A stretch of 64,000 nucleotides of DNA, taken from NCBI GenBank assembly GCA_030052745.1, contig JANBVO010000024.1, positions 1-64,000 on the forward strand. Reading direction: 5' to 3'. The notes under the pieces were generated by a model. That model saw only the letters and a program-made list of their open reading frames with translations, was not told where the DNA came from and ran no database searches. Of the stretch, positions 10,669-21,727 are shown piece after piece. Each line of letters opens with the position of its first letter. The stretch's first letter is position 1. The DNA is from Pleurostoma richardsiae. Taxonomy: Eukaryota; Ascomycota; Sordariomycetes; Calosphaeriales; Pleurostomataceae. Made by a program: the position numbers and the translations under genes.

Positions 10669-12192
10669 TCATTTCTTAGCAGCCTCCGCCGCCTTGTCCT
10701 CGACAAGGCTATCGTTCATGGCCTCGGCTGCCGCCTTGCGCAGCCTCTCCGTGTCGTCCATCTTGATCTCCTTGTTGCCACCGCTGCCACCCTTATCCTT
10801 GGCGTCTTTCTCATCCTCGCTGTCGCCGAGGCTGAAAGGGTCGTTCTCCGCAATGGGGCTGGGATCGACCGTCGACAGCGGCTGCCACTTGCTCGCCTTC
10901 CCGGCTGAGGAGGGGGCGGCGGCCGTCGCGTCCTTGGGCGGCACCTTGGGCGACGCGTTATAGGCGTCAATCTCCTCGGTGCCGTCACGGAATGCAACCT
11001 TGCGACCGTCTGATGGCTTGGGCGAGGCAGATGGTGGAGGCGGCTTGAAGAGGTTGGGGTTCTGCGTCTGTCGAACGGGGGCTGTAGCAGAGTTAGTCGA
11101 TCCGGCCTCTGGTACGCTCACATGGGCATGCTATTCAGCTGGATGCCAAGCGACTTACTTCCGTCATTGTGGAACTTCATCCCAGCGAAATCATCGCTCA
11201 GCAACTCTGGATCAGCATCGTATCGCTCGTAGTCTCGGCTCTTCCTGCTGGAGTCGCCGCTCGGCCGCCCAGCGAAAGGCCCCTTGGATCCCTGTGGTCT
11301 GTCATCTTCCTCGTTGAACTGCTCGTCAATCTTCTTCTTCATATTGCTCCACCAGCTGTTAACCTTCTGCTGGGTCTCCTGGAAAGCCTTGACAGCGCTC
11401 TCTTTGATGACGGGGAGATCGTCATCGATGAAGCTGTGCTCGCGGTCGTCGTATAACTCGTTCGGCTTCAGGCCAGTCTCCTTTCGCGGGCGGGGAGGAT
11501 AGGCAGGGCCTCGATTCGAAGTCCTCGCCTCGTAAGCCCCAACATTCTCGTAGTGCTGGGCGAGCTGGCGGGCATAGAGCTCGTCAGCCTCAAGCTGGGA
11601 CTGGGGAGTCGCGCCAGCCACAGGACGGGGAGGAGGAGGTGGCGGCTGTTCAACTTCAGCTTCGGTTTTGGCGGCATCGGGGTCTGTCATCTCTGCACGA
11701 TATAAGTCAGTACCTCAGCTATAAGAGCACCCTCCGTAGATTCACGTACCGAGGAGCGCATTGAAAGCCGGGTCAATCCGACCGCCACTTGCCCGAAGGA
11801 CGGCCTTGATGACGGAGAGGTCGATGCTGGGAAAGGCCTCCTTAAGAATCAACTCATTCTTCTGTTGCTCGGTCATAGGCCGTGGGGGCTTCGGCGGCGG
11901 CGCTTCGTCCGAGGTTGTTGTAGCGCCCGTCGCTCCGGTTGCTGCTGGCTTCTGCTGTCCCTCCTCGGTCGTCAGAACACCAGACTCCTGAACATCGTCG
12001 TCATCCATCTCGAGAGGTCGAGCTGTAGTAGGCGACTCAGGGCCTGTTGCCGGCTTGTCCTACAATTGTAAGGGCGTGGTTAGAATTGACGGAGAGACAC
12101 AGCGCATGAAAGGAGCTAGCTCGGGTGTTTGAGATGGCGACGGCAGAATGGCGGGAAGCTGAGAGAGTACTCACATTATCCGCAGCCGACAT
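10669..12192 (-). CDS. cue5: CUE-domain ubiquitin-binding protein, CUE5-like
   Basis: Four exons: 12192-12175, 12059-11750, 11692-11159, 11081-10669; 424 residues. The first exon codes only MSAADN. The CUE domain lies at about residues 72-110 (KNELILKEAFPSIDLSVIKA through NALLG), with the FP and Leu-Leu elements that CUE domains use to bind ubiquitin. The rest is low-complexity and acidic, with Pro-rich (PPPPPPRP) and Lys-rich stretches. In yeast, Cue5 links ubiquitinated aggregates to Atg8 for autophagy; the size (411 residues in yeast) fits. I did not find a certain Atg8-interacting motif. All introns are GT-AG with CTGAC- or CTAAC-type branch sites. It is read divergently from VPS20, 455 bp away. 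It could also be another CUE protein such as the DON1 paralogue. Confidence 0.8.
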
Positions 12193-12647
12193 GGTGAATC
12201 AAAAGCGAAATACGTTCTTCTGACCTCTTTAGTGGACGTTGTACGAGACGTAAAAGTGCTTTGTAGCAGAGAAATTGAAGAGAGGGTGATGTGGTGAAGG
12301 TCGATGATACGAGCAGGAGCTGTTGCGACCTTGTTGTTAAGGAGTGATCGTTTGTAGGAGCCTAGACCGAGATGGTGGGGTTGCGTCAGCGCAGCGTTAA
12401 GCCACAAATGGCTCCTTATCGATGGCCCGATAAGGACACAAGCCACGCATATGCATGCGTCAAAAGCAATGACGACTTGCCTCTCCGGTCTAACGATGCT
12501 GGTATGGTACGTACAGTGGTACCTTGTGGGCTGGCTTGTGATCAACCTGCACTCACATCGAGGTGCCTCAATACACAATCTTCGTCCCAATGAGCTAAAG
12601 GAGGAGCCCAGAAGTTCTCAAACAAGGTCTACCTCTATGCAGCAGCC
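12193..12647. promoter_or_regulatory. Bidirectional promoter region of CUE5 and VPS20
   Basis: 455 bp separates the two start codons. It holds an 8 bp perfect inverted repeat, CCTTATCG at 12414-12421 and CGATAAGG at 12428-12435, with a 6 nt spacer. Each arm contains a GATAAG core on one strand, the site class bound by AreA/NIT2 GATA factors. Confidence 0.5.
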
Positions 12648-13450
12648 ATGGGGAATAATACCAGCCGGGTCACCGCCCAGGACAAGTGTGTTTCGCATCC
12701 TCCTCCTCCTTCTCCAGCACCGCCCCGAGCCGATCCCTTGATCGCGTGCCACAGCTAACGCAGTTTCCCACCAGGGCAATTCTGGACATGAAGATTCAGC
12801 GCGACAAGCTGCACCAGTACCAGAGGCGCATCACCATCTTGACGGACCGCGAGACCGAGATCGCCAAGCAGCTCCTGGCCCAGGGCGACAAGAAGCGCGC
12901 TTTGTTGGCGCTACGCCGGAAAAAGTACCAGGAATCGCTCCTGGCTCAGACGGACGCGCAACTCGAGCAGCTAGAACAGCTGACCCGGAACGTCGAGTTT
13001 GCCCTCATTCAGAAGGACGTCGTCTTCGGCCTCGAGCAGGGCACCAAGGTCCTAAAGGATATTCACTCGGAGATGGGCGGGCTGGAGCACGTCGAGAAGC
13101 TCATGGGAGAGACTGCAGACGCCATAGCGTACCAGAATGTGAGTCCTGTTAGCCCGGGTAGCTTTCGTCCCCATGCCCCCTTCCTCGCCAAGTTTCCTGA
13201 GGGATGGATTTGCTGCTGACACCCAGCCTTTTCCACTCCACAGGAAGTCAGCGAAATGCTTAGTGGTAGGATAACGAACCAAGATGAGGATGAGGTTGAA
13301 GATGAACTTGCCGCCCTCGAGGCCGAGGTGTCTGGAGCAGCAGTATTACCAAATGTCCCCGACACGCAGTTACCTGCACAACAACTTGCAGCCGACTCCG
13401 AGCCGGCGCGAACTAAGCAAAGAGAAGAGCAACCTATGTTGGTTTCATGA
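12648..13450 (+). CDS. vps20: ESCRT-III subunit VPS20 (CHMP6)
   Basis: Three exons: 12648-12685, 12775-13138, 13244-13450; 202 residues. It begins MGNNTS, an N-myristoylation signal (Gly2, Ser6) as in Vps20/CHMP6, which is how this subunit reaches the endosome membrane. The Snf7 core follows: basic helix 1 (MKIQRDKLHQYQRRI), RETEIAKQLLAQGDKKRALL, then NVEFALIQKDVVFGLEQG and the acidic C-terminal region with the EDEVEDELAALEAEV helix. Vps20 is recruited by ESCRT-II Vps25 and nucleates Snf7 filaments during multivesicular body formation. Yeast Vps20 has 221 residues, so the model looks complete. The first intron splits codon 13. The neighbouring divergent gene also deals with ubiquitinated cargo. 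Confidence 0.92.
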
Positions 13451-14173
13451 TCAAGAAGTATGTTGCCGTTCTATATTCCGGCAGTATCCTCGATGGTCTG
13501 ATGACGCCGTATGAATGAGTGTCGAGACGTTGGAGGATAGCGCTGGCTTGCTTAGATGAAAGGCATCGGACAGTTTTTGAGAATAAGCAACTTCATATAG
13601 AGGTGTAATCATGGGTCAGGTCGGCGTGTTGGGGAATTTATTGTATTGAAGCGTTTCAAATGCTTGACATGATATTGGGCCTTGAGCCCACTGAGTCACT
13701 AAATCAGATCGTCGTTCGCGAGCCAGGCCTTGATTATAGGCGGCAATGCAAACAGAACCGACGCCCCGTCCATGCAGCTAATCGATGCATCCCTCCAAAA
13801 GACACATACCATCCGTTCATGCATAACCTGGTGACCTAGAACACCTCGTAGCGGAGCCCCCTTCCCTAACCCCAAGCTTCCCTGAGCGTGGGGCACATAT
13901 ATACAGTTGTTGCTGATAGAAGTCGGACCATTATGTACAATAGATGCCTATATCGAGGCATCCTTGCTAAAGTGCTCTGCGCTTTTCAGGATCCGTGGAA
14001 TCGGCCAGGCAGGTGTGACAATTCGTGAGTTCGCTACTCGAGAAAGATGACATTATTCCGTGATCTTGGGGGTTGTGGATGTAGTGTATAATATTCCGGT
14101 TCGCCACCTGTGTCTGGCCCAGCTGCGGGCGGTTGCTGCCATTGCGGTTCGGGTCCACTGTGTGGCCTGCTCA
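13451..14173. other. Intergenic, convergent 3' ends
   Basis: 723 bp between the VPS20 stop and the stop of the DUF2293 gene. The right-hand 150 bp contains a minus-strand frame rich in Pro and Gln that could be a last exon of the DUF2293 gene (see findings). No other signal is seen. Confidence 0.4.
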
Positions 14174-16848
14174 TCATGACACCGTCTTCAAACCGACGAC
14201 TTCTCTCGTGTTAGCTTTTGAAGCGGATACAAGGTGCTCAACTCGCCTATGATCATCAACATACTCAGCATGCAACGGCCGGTCTGGCTGGCCATTGACG
14301 ACATATCGCCGGGAGAAATCGTCTAGACCAGACACCTGCTGCATACGGCTCTCGCCAGCTCTCTGTGGATGATTAAGAGGGGTTGCATAGTCCTCAGGGA
14401 TGTATATCACCTCTCTCTTGGCCACAGGGGGTTGTGCCGGGCTAGCATTGTAAGAGGGGGGATATGCGCGGGGGTTGGACACATAGTTGACGGGTGCATG
14501 GTCAGACATTCCCCTCAAACGAGGAGCACTACTGACAGGCGTGACCACACGGCGCATATTTGTATCCCTGGGAGCTTCCAGCGCAGGACGCCATACGTCG
14601 GGATCTCGGCGTGGACTCATTTCTCGATATCTCGCGTGTGAGGGTATCACCATAGTCCGACGAATATCGGAACGGCCGTCCTCAACTAAGAGCGGTCGGT
14701 CACGTTCTTTCGGAGAGTTGACGTTGCCTCCTGTAGTAAGAACTGCCCGACCATGTAGAGGAAGTGGCTCTCGCACGCGATATACCCTGATCGGTTCCTG
14801 AGGTTGAGAAGAGCTGCTGACGGTCTCGTCCCGACGGTGAACAGGATACGCACTGCCGGGGTCTACGCCGTAAGCAGAGGGTATCGCACCTTGACGGGAA
14901 TAATCCCAATCAAAGCGGCCGCGTTCGAACTCATCTTCTCTCACGGTAACCAACGCAGACGGTGGGCGTGAAGTGTATTGTGGAGGTCTTCCGGACGACA
15001 CTTGTTCCGGACGGTGAGAATGAGTATGGATGGGACGAATGAACTGAGGTGCCATGCCGCTCGATTGCGGAGAGGCAGGCTCAATCGAAGGTACAAGATA
15101 ATCTTTCAAGTCATCTGCACGGCGGCTTGCATACACTGGAGTTGGTGCATGTCCCTCGTGGCGGCGAGGGGGTTCTTCGACGACAGAGCGGAAGCCAGCG
15201 GGTCTAGTTGGCTCAAGAAGGGGTGGAGGACTTGGGATGATGTATCCAGGTGGTGGAGGCACCATTATCAAGGGACCAGAAACACTTCTCTCTAGGTATG
15301 ACAGCTCGCGGAGCTGTAAGATGTTGGACTCGCCAGATTGACGTGAGCTCCGCATTGTCATGTCCCGTGTCATGTCATTGCGGCGATCAGGTAATAGAAC
15401 TGGCGGAGACGTAGGACGAAGCTGAGGGCCGTTAGTGCCAGATTTCTCTGGCATAGCGCGCTGCGTTTGGTCAATGGCTTCACCATGGCGGCGCCGATTC
15501 AAGGCGTCCTCCCAGGCTCTCTGCCTTTGTGCTTGGGCCTCATACCGCTTGAATCCGCGTTGCGCCTTCTTGACCGGAGGCCGACTCTTGGCAGACATTA
15601 CACCCTGCAGGCTAGAGATCGACACAGCCTGTGCAGAGCTGCGATTCGCGGCGTGGTTCTTACCAGACAGCTGCTGTCGTCTCTGCTGGCGCAGGCTGGA
15701 AGTCGCCTGTGACGCGCGACGTGTAGTAGATACCGCTGGGCCAGTCACATCGCCGGGTTCAGAAATCGACTCGACGGAAGATTCCTCATCATCTTCGTCG
15801 GAGTCGTCCGAATCATCGGAGATGACAACTACTTCCCGGAGGATCTCATCCAACTGGTCACGGCCAGTTTCCTCATCTCCTCGCCACTTGACGAGTATAT
15901 CGAGACATAATGCCTCCACCGCTCTCCTGGCGTTTATGTAGCTCGTCTCCCTCAGGAGTTTATCGTATCGTGTGTGGTTGTGTCGGATGTGGGCCAGAAC
16001 GGCAAGCTGGACTCGGCGCGACAGTGGTATATCAGCGGCCATGCCAACTACCGGTTCGCCGCCGAATGTTCCGCCCTAACTTGTGAGAAGCCTGTGGAAT
16101 GAAGTCGACGTGCAGAGCAGAGTACAAACCTTTTTGAATGCATGTTCGATGACCATTTGCCGATCGAAGTTTGGTATGCGAGGAAACAAGTCCTTCAGGG
16201 CTGCGTCCGCTTGAGCGTTAATCTCGTCCTGGCTCTCTGGTATTGGCTCCGGCACGCCAAGGTCGGCGTCACTTGATGAAGATTCGTCCTGGCCGATTGC
16301 AGCGCGAGCTTGCTCGACAATCGTCTGTCGAATGTGGTGACCAATACGGTGAAGATGCAAGGCAAGTTTCGACGGATCCTTATCATGTGATGTCTGCGCG
16401 ATGTGAGACGAAATCCTGAAAGACTTTGCATATAGCTCGAGACGGGCGACTACCAACCGAGACGATGAATATCATTGCATCTTGTTCGCGTGAGAGCTCC
16501 TTGCAGGCCCTGGTCAACTCCGGGTTTCCCACGGGGACGAACTCGAAGCCGGGCGGCGGATTTCGATCGCATGTAACCTGCCCGAAGTAAGACCTATGCG
16601 TGTTAGACCGACAGGAAGAAAATATAGCCTACCTGGAACTCGAGCTTCTTCTTCTTGTCTTTGTTCTCGACGATCTCGAAGTAGGACTGGTGTTTTGATT
16701 TAACAACTGGCTTCGTGGGCCTGGCGACCAGGCCAGCCGGTAACGGCGCTGCCCATTCATTATTGTCGACTCTCTTTGCCCTCTTATGCCTCTCCTTGGC
16801 ATGGGCTCCGGTCGCAGCTCCCGGGCCGAGCTTCTTCTCTCTCCCCAT
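14174..16848 (-). CDS. DUF2293-domain protein
   Basis: Four exons: 16848-16633, 16577-16458, 16393-16130, 16075-14174; 833 residues. A basic N-terminus (MGREKKLGPGAATGAHAKER) is followed by CDRNPPPGFEFVPVGNPELT and then the two blocks typical of DUF2293: KLALHLHRIGHHIRQTIVEQA, and GGEPVVGMAADIPLSRRVQL with LAVLAHIRHNHTRYDKLL, where the I/VxAHIRH core is characteristic of the family. The long remainder starts with an acidic Asp/Ser/Glu run and is Pro/Arg/Ser-rich, with no further domain. The intron between exons 2 and 3 has a weak GTTGGT donor but is needed for frame. Function is unknown. It is divergent from the DHX35-type helicase. The C-terminus may be longer than modelled. Confidence 0.82.
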
Positions 16849-17746
16849 CGCTGGTAGTACTCAGCGGCTTACCATATCAGCAACGACGTCAAGTTGTCCC
16901 TATCCGCATGCCGACAACGTCGGTGAAAGATCAGTTAGCAGCAAGGAGAGATAGTGCATGTGCCTAGCACTTGATGCCCATCAGAGATGGCTCTTTTTCG
17001 TGGCCAGATCCTGCCAGATCCTGCCAAATCCTGTGGTGGCTTCTTTGCCTAGAGAGTTCTACCAAGCGTGGCGCTTGCTGAACCCGAAGGTCTTATTGCG
17101 CGGGCACAGTAGAGTCAACACGCAGAAATCTTGGAAGATTCTTTAGAGGGAAACCAGGCGTCCTCAGACGGCCTACGGTGTGGGTGGGATGGGAAGATGC
17201 CACAGAAGCCGGGCGAGACGGTCAAACGCGCTGCTTTGTGCGATCGGTGACGGCGAGAGAAATGCAGAACGCAAAGAGGAAACGACGGGTGCAAAGGCAG
17301 GCCTAAGCGGGACCACAAGCTTCGTCACGTTTATCGGGCGAATTTTGAGGTGGCTGATAGGCAGAGTACCTAGATACTTAGGTACCTGAAGATAACAAGT
17401 TACATTATGATGACCTAGGATACCTAGAGACATACAGCTCAAGGTCTGGAAAATAAGGTACCACACTAACCTTTTACCCTCCGCCTAGTTCAGTGTGTCC
17501 TGTACATTGGGTACATGCGCAATGTACCCTTTTCCCAACTTGGCCTTCTCTCCAGACATTGACTTGGAGTTGTGAGGATGCAAGGCCGCCGGGAGCCCGC
17601 CAGACAGGTCTCTCCTTGATATTGACCTTGTTCATACCAAGGTTCATATTGCCTCACCATTCAAAGCAAACCAACAATGCAGCGCCACGAAAGGGGAACT
17701 CGGAAGATCCAGAGACCACTGTTACCAGGCATCATAGGCTCTAGAT
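16849..17746. promoter_or_regulatory. Divergent upstream region with TACCTAGGTA-type motifs
   Basis: 898 bp between two start codons read away from each other. Around 17365-17425 it carries several copies of TACCTA, AGGTACC and CCTAGG, a short-motif cluster seen again at 33.3-34.0 kb. No coding frame of quality. Confidence 0.4.
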
Positions 17747-19809
17747 ATGGCGGAATTGGACCTTGACTCTTTCATCCCGGCACTTTACAAGCCCGCGTCT
17801 TTGTTACCTATAGCTAAACATCGTGAGGCTCTTCTTTACCTCATAGACACCTTCCCTGTGACTATAGTCGTGGGTCAGACGGGTTCTGGCAAGACGACTC
17901 AGATACCTCAGTTCCTAGAGCAGGCGGGCTGGTGTGAGGATGGGAAGGTCATTGCTGTCACACAGGTAAGCTGCGCCGATACTGCCCCCCGGCTTGATGT
18001 GTATACTGACAAAGACAATAGCCCCGTCGTGTAGCTGCAACGACTGTGGCTATTCGGGTTGCTGAGGAGTATGGGTGCGAGCTTGGAAAGGAAGTTGGCT
18101 ACTCCATCCGTTTCGAGGACGTGTCCTCGGCTGCCACCCGTATCAAGTTCCTCACCGATGGCCTACTTATTAGAGAGGCTCTAGTCGACCCTCTTCTCTC
18201 TCGTTACTCTATCATCATGGTGGATGAAGCGCACGAGCGGTCTATCAGCACAGATATCCTTCTGGGTCTTTTAAAAAAGATACTCAAGCGCAGGCCCGAG
18301 TTGAGGATCGTGGTCAGCAGCGCCACCCTGCAAGCGGAGGACTTTCTCAACTTCTTCAGCAACAGTAGTGAGGAGGCGCCTCCCGCACAAGACGGACCCG
18401 GGATTGGAACCATTATAAGCCTCGAAGGACGGACATATCCTATCGACCTCCTCTATCTGGAGTCGCCTGCAGAGGACTACGTGGAGAAGGCAATACAGAC
18501 TGTCTTTGATATCCACACCAAAGAGGCTGAAGGCGACATTCTGGTCTTCTTCACTGGCAGAGAAGAGATAGATCACGCTGTACAGGCCGTCTCCGAACGC
18601 TCAGCTGAACTGCACTCGCGAGCCCAGCTCATACTCCCTCTTCCCCTTTACGCAGGCCTGCCGACAGAGCAACAGATGTGCGTCTTTGAAGACGCACCCG
18701 AAAACACGAGGAAAGTTATATTCTCGACCAATATCGCGGAAGCGTCCGTCACAATCGAAGGTATCGTATACGTTGTCGACTCCGGGTTCGTCAAACTCCG
18801 GGCATATAACCCCAAGACGGGGATAGAGACTCTCACCGCAACACCAGTCTCTAAAGCTGCTGCTGCCCAGCGTGCTGGAAGGGCTGGTCGCACCAGACCA
18901 GGCAAGTGTTTTCGACTCTACACGGAGGAGGCATACCTCACTCTTCCGGAGGCCAACGTCCCGGAGATACAGAGATCAAACGTAGCTCCTTTTATTCTCC
19001 AGCTTAAGGCCCTAGGGATCGACAACGTCTTACGCTTCGACTTCCTGACCCCGCCGCCAGCGGAACTCATGGTCAAGGCTCTGGAACTTCTCTATTCGCT
19101 AGGCGCCTTGGACGATTATGCCAAGTTGACAAGGCCACTGGGGATGCGGATGGCGGAACTAGCTGTTGAACCTATGATGGCTAAGACTCTGCTCACGGCA
19201 CCGTCATTCGGCTGTCTTAGCGAAATGCTTACCATTGCAGCCATGACCAGCCTGGGTGGGAGCGTATGGGTTCCATATGATGATGAGAAAAAGAGGATGG
19301 AAAATGCCCGCCGTAAATTCGCAGCTGAAGAGGGAGACCATCTGACATTGTTGAACGTCTACCAGACGTTCATCGGGAAAGGCAGGAAGGAGAGCCGCTT
19401 CTGCCACGATAACTACCTGAACTTCAAGGCCTTGAGCCGGGCAGTCAGTATTCGGGCGCAACTAAAGCGGTATCTAGAGCGGTTTGGGCTCAACACCGAC
19501 GAGTCACTAGCGGGACACGCCTCACTGGGCGGCGACCCGGCGGAGAAGGCCGAGCAGATCCGACGCTGCCTGACTACGGGGTTTTTCGCCCACGCGGCAA
19601 AGATGCAGCCGGACGGGACCTTTAGAAATGTGGAAGGAGGTACGGTGCTGCACGCTCATCCCAGCTCTCTCATGTTCAACCGCAAGGCGGACTGGGTTAT
19701 CTTCCACGAAGTGATGGAAACCGGCGACAAGACGTATATCCGGGACGTCAGCAAGATCGAGAAGAACTGGCTGCTGGAATATGCACCTGAGTTCTACAAG
19801 GTTAAATGA
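17747..19809 (+). CDS. dhx35: DEAH-box RNA helicase, DHX35 type
   Basis: Two exons, 17747-17965 and 18022-19809; 668 residues. Helicase motifs appear in order: I GQTGSGKT, Ia PRRVAA, II DEAH, III SAT, IV region VFFTGREEI, V STNIAEASVTIEG, VI QRAGRAGR, followed by the winged-helix/ratchet region and the OB-fold (WVIFHEVMETGDKTYIRDVS). The spacing and the text around motif I (LPIAKHREALLYLIDTFP) match DHX35 rather than Prp2, Prp16, Prp22 or Prp43. DHX35 associates with spliceosomes. The intron lies between motifs I and Ia, carries a TACTGAC branch site and is 56 nt. The N-terminus is shorter than in animal DHX35, so an upstream start is possible, but this ATG directly precedes conserved sequence. 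Confidence 0.9.
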
Positions 19810-21727
19810 AGGACCGCCTTTATTCCATTCGATATATCTAGCATGAAGCAAAAGGACCTGGGTATGGCTGTACCGGAGGACCTGCCGCTTGCTTATTGCT
19901 GCAGCGTCGCTAAAGGCTGTGAAACAGGCTACATGGACGGAACGGACCCCTTGATAATTGGAGGACTCGGGATGTGTCTCCGAGGCAGAGACGGTTTTGT
20001 GGCCAGGTGTTGCGCATACTAGAGCGAAATTTGGATGCAAATGCATTCGTGCTCGAGGAGTCCTTCGACTGCTTCTCAGGCAGCGCTACTTATCGCTTGT
20101 CGAATGATGGAGCTATGCATGCTGATCCGGCTGCAAATGGATCACCGCAGGGGCGGTCAAGATCACCAAGAGGCTAGAGTAGGTCTCAGCCACAAGGGCG
20201 GATTTTGTCCTAGCTTCATATGGAAGCTGCCCGTCTTGTGGTTCCCGTGGCTTGAAGATGCCGTTCTGGATCACGAGGTGAGCTTCACTTGCATCCCTCT
20301 CGACGGAAGTAGAGCCCGTCTTCCGATGCGGCGCATTCTCAACCTCAACAGTCGCACAACAGTCAGTCATACGGAGTACAACCTGCAAAGCTTTCCGGAT
20401 CTCGTGGTCTGCGACTTGAACGCATACTTTGTGTTACGTTGCTGGGAAGATAGTGCACAGTTGGTAATGACAATATTTACCCAATGATACATTCCTAGTG
20501 CCTTTTGGTGCTTGTCAATACTCCCGCTACCTGGCTCTAGGACCCCCAGCATGTATTCCGGGCGGTGTATGTACAGCGTGTCCAGCCTAGACCAAGATAG
20601 TAACTGGCTTGTTTCTCGGGATGTTCCTGGGAGACTGGATCATCGTGGAGGCTGCCTCCGTCACCGGGTCGGTGTTACGCGTATCTGTCAGCGGCAAGCT
20701 GCCATCGGTGGCTGTCACTCGCGGCGGCGAGGGGCTTCGGTCGTCCGTGAGGGCCAGAAGAGAGGTACCTGCGCCCAATCGAACCCCCTGAGATCTGGAA
20801 TGTCTGAAAGGTCACAACAGCTCATCTCGGTAGCCCACTTGGGTTTATTACTAACGACTGGACCCTCGGCGCCCCCCTATCAGGAGCCCGCATCTGCGAG
20901 TGTGAGGAAGGCCGGGATGGGACGAAATTAGTAGCGCTGGCCCGCCAGTGCCCGCAGCTAATCGTGCCTCATTTGTGCCTTGTTTGTGCATATATGCAGG
21001 TACAGGCCCAAAGCAGGGCTCCTGATTGGCGGGCTGTCGCGCCCCCCGGCCTAGGCTGGATGGACAGGCGACGATTCCCTGAAGCCCCGTCCCAGCTCCT
21101 CTCTCATTTCCCTCCTCCACCGCTGCGGCCAGTCCATTCAGGGCCCTGCAGCGACGTTTCTCTCGCCCGCCCCGTTCGTTTCCTCTCCTGTCGGCGGCGT
21201 GGTTGCTTTTCTCTCCTTCCCTCTCTCTCACACCTCGCATCGTCAATCTTCAGATGTCTCTCGTTCAGTAGTAGTTAGCAGCAGCAGCAGCTGGTTGGGG
21301 GATCTCGACGCGGTCACTTCTCTCGTTTCCTTGCCTTTGCCTGCCAGCGGGCGTGTCATTCCTTAGATTTTGCCATTTACGACCAACTCCATATTCGTTC
21401 ATTGCTGGTTCCTGCTTTGGAACTGCCGCTCCCTCATAACGACCGCTCACAGAGACTGGCCGCTCTCTGCTGTCCCGCTCACCCGCAATCAGTCTTTTCC
21501 AATAATAGGATCGGCTGGCATTAATCGACCTCCCGTCACTACGAGACTGCCTAGAGCACCGGTTGAGGTCACAGAAACAGCTCGTTGTCCGAGGGGCATG
21601 ACCACGCTATAACCGCCATCCCAAAGCCGCTATTTCAACCGCATCGAAGAGCAAGCTTCGACAGCAATTGGGAGAGATTGGGACTTGCATAATCCGTAAG
21701 AGGAGGAGGATAGTCGAAGCAGTGGCG
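19810..21727. other. Intergenic region with one possible small ORF
   Basis: 1.9 kb between DHX35 and the next plus-strand gene. It holds the possible 85-residue minus-strand frame at 20113-20370, and pyrimidine-rich sequence at 21060-21260 suited to the promoter and leader of the downstream gene. Nothing else is recognised. Confidence 0.4.
20113..20370 (-). CDS. Possible small protein or orphan exon
   Basis: An 85-residue minus-strand frame with even, protein-like composition (for example RDASEAHLVIQNGIFKPREP, then an Ala/Leu/Val-rich end). The frame stays open upstream of the ATG to an in-frame TAA, so it could instead be an exon with an acceptor near 20390-20400. It lies 3' of and opposite to DHX35. 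I recognise no family. The overlapping plus-strand frame looks less like protein. Confidence 0.25.
   Translation of the reverse strand: MTDCCATVEVENAPHRKTGSTSVERDASEAHLVIQNGIFKPREPQDGQLPYEARTKSALVAETYSSLLVILTAPAVIHLQPDQHA

Noticed and set aside
20775-20800. Reverse-strand GGGGGTTCGATTGG resembling a tRNA T-arm
   Set aside because: The stem halves do not pair and no cloverleaf can be formed upstream.
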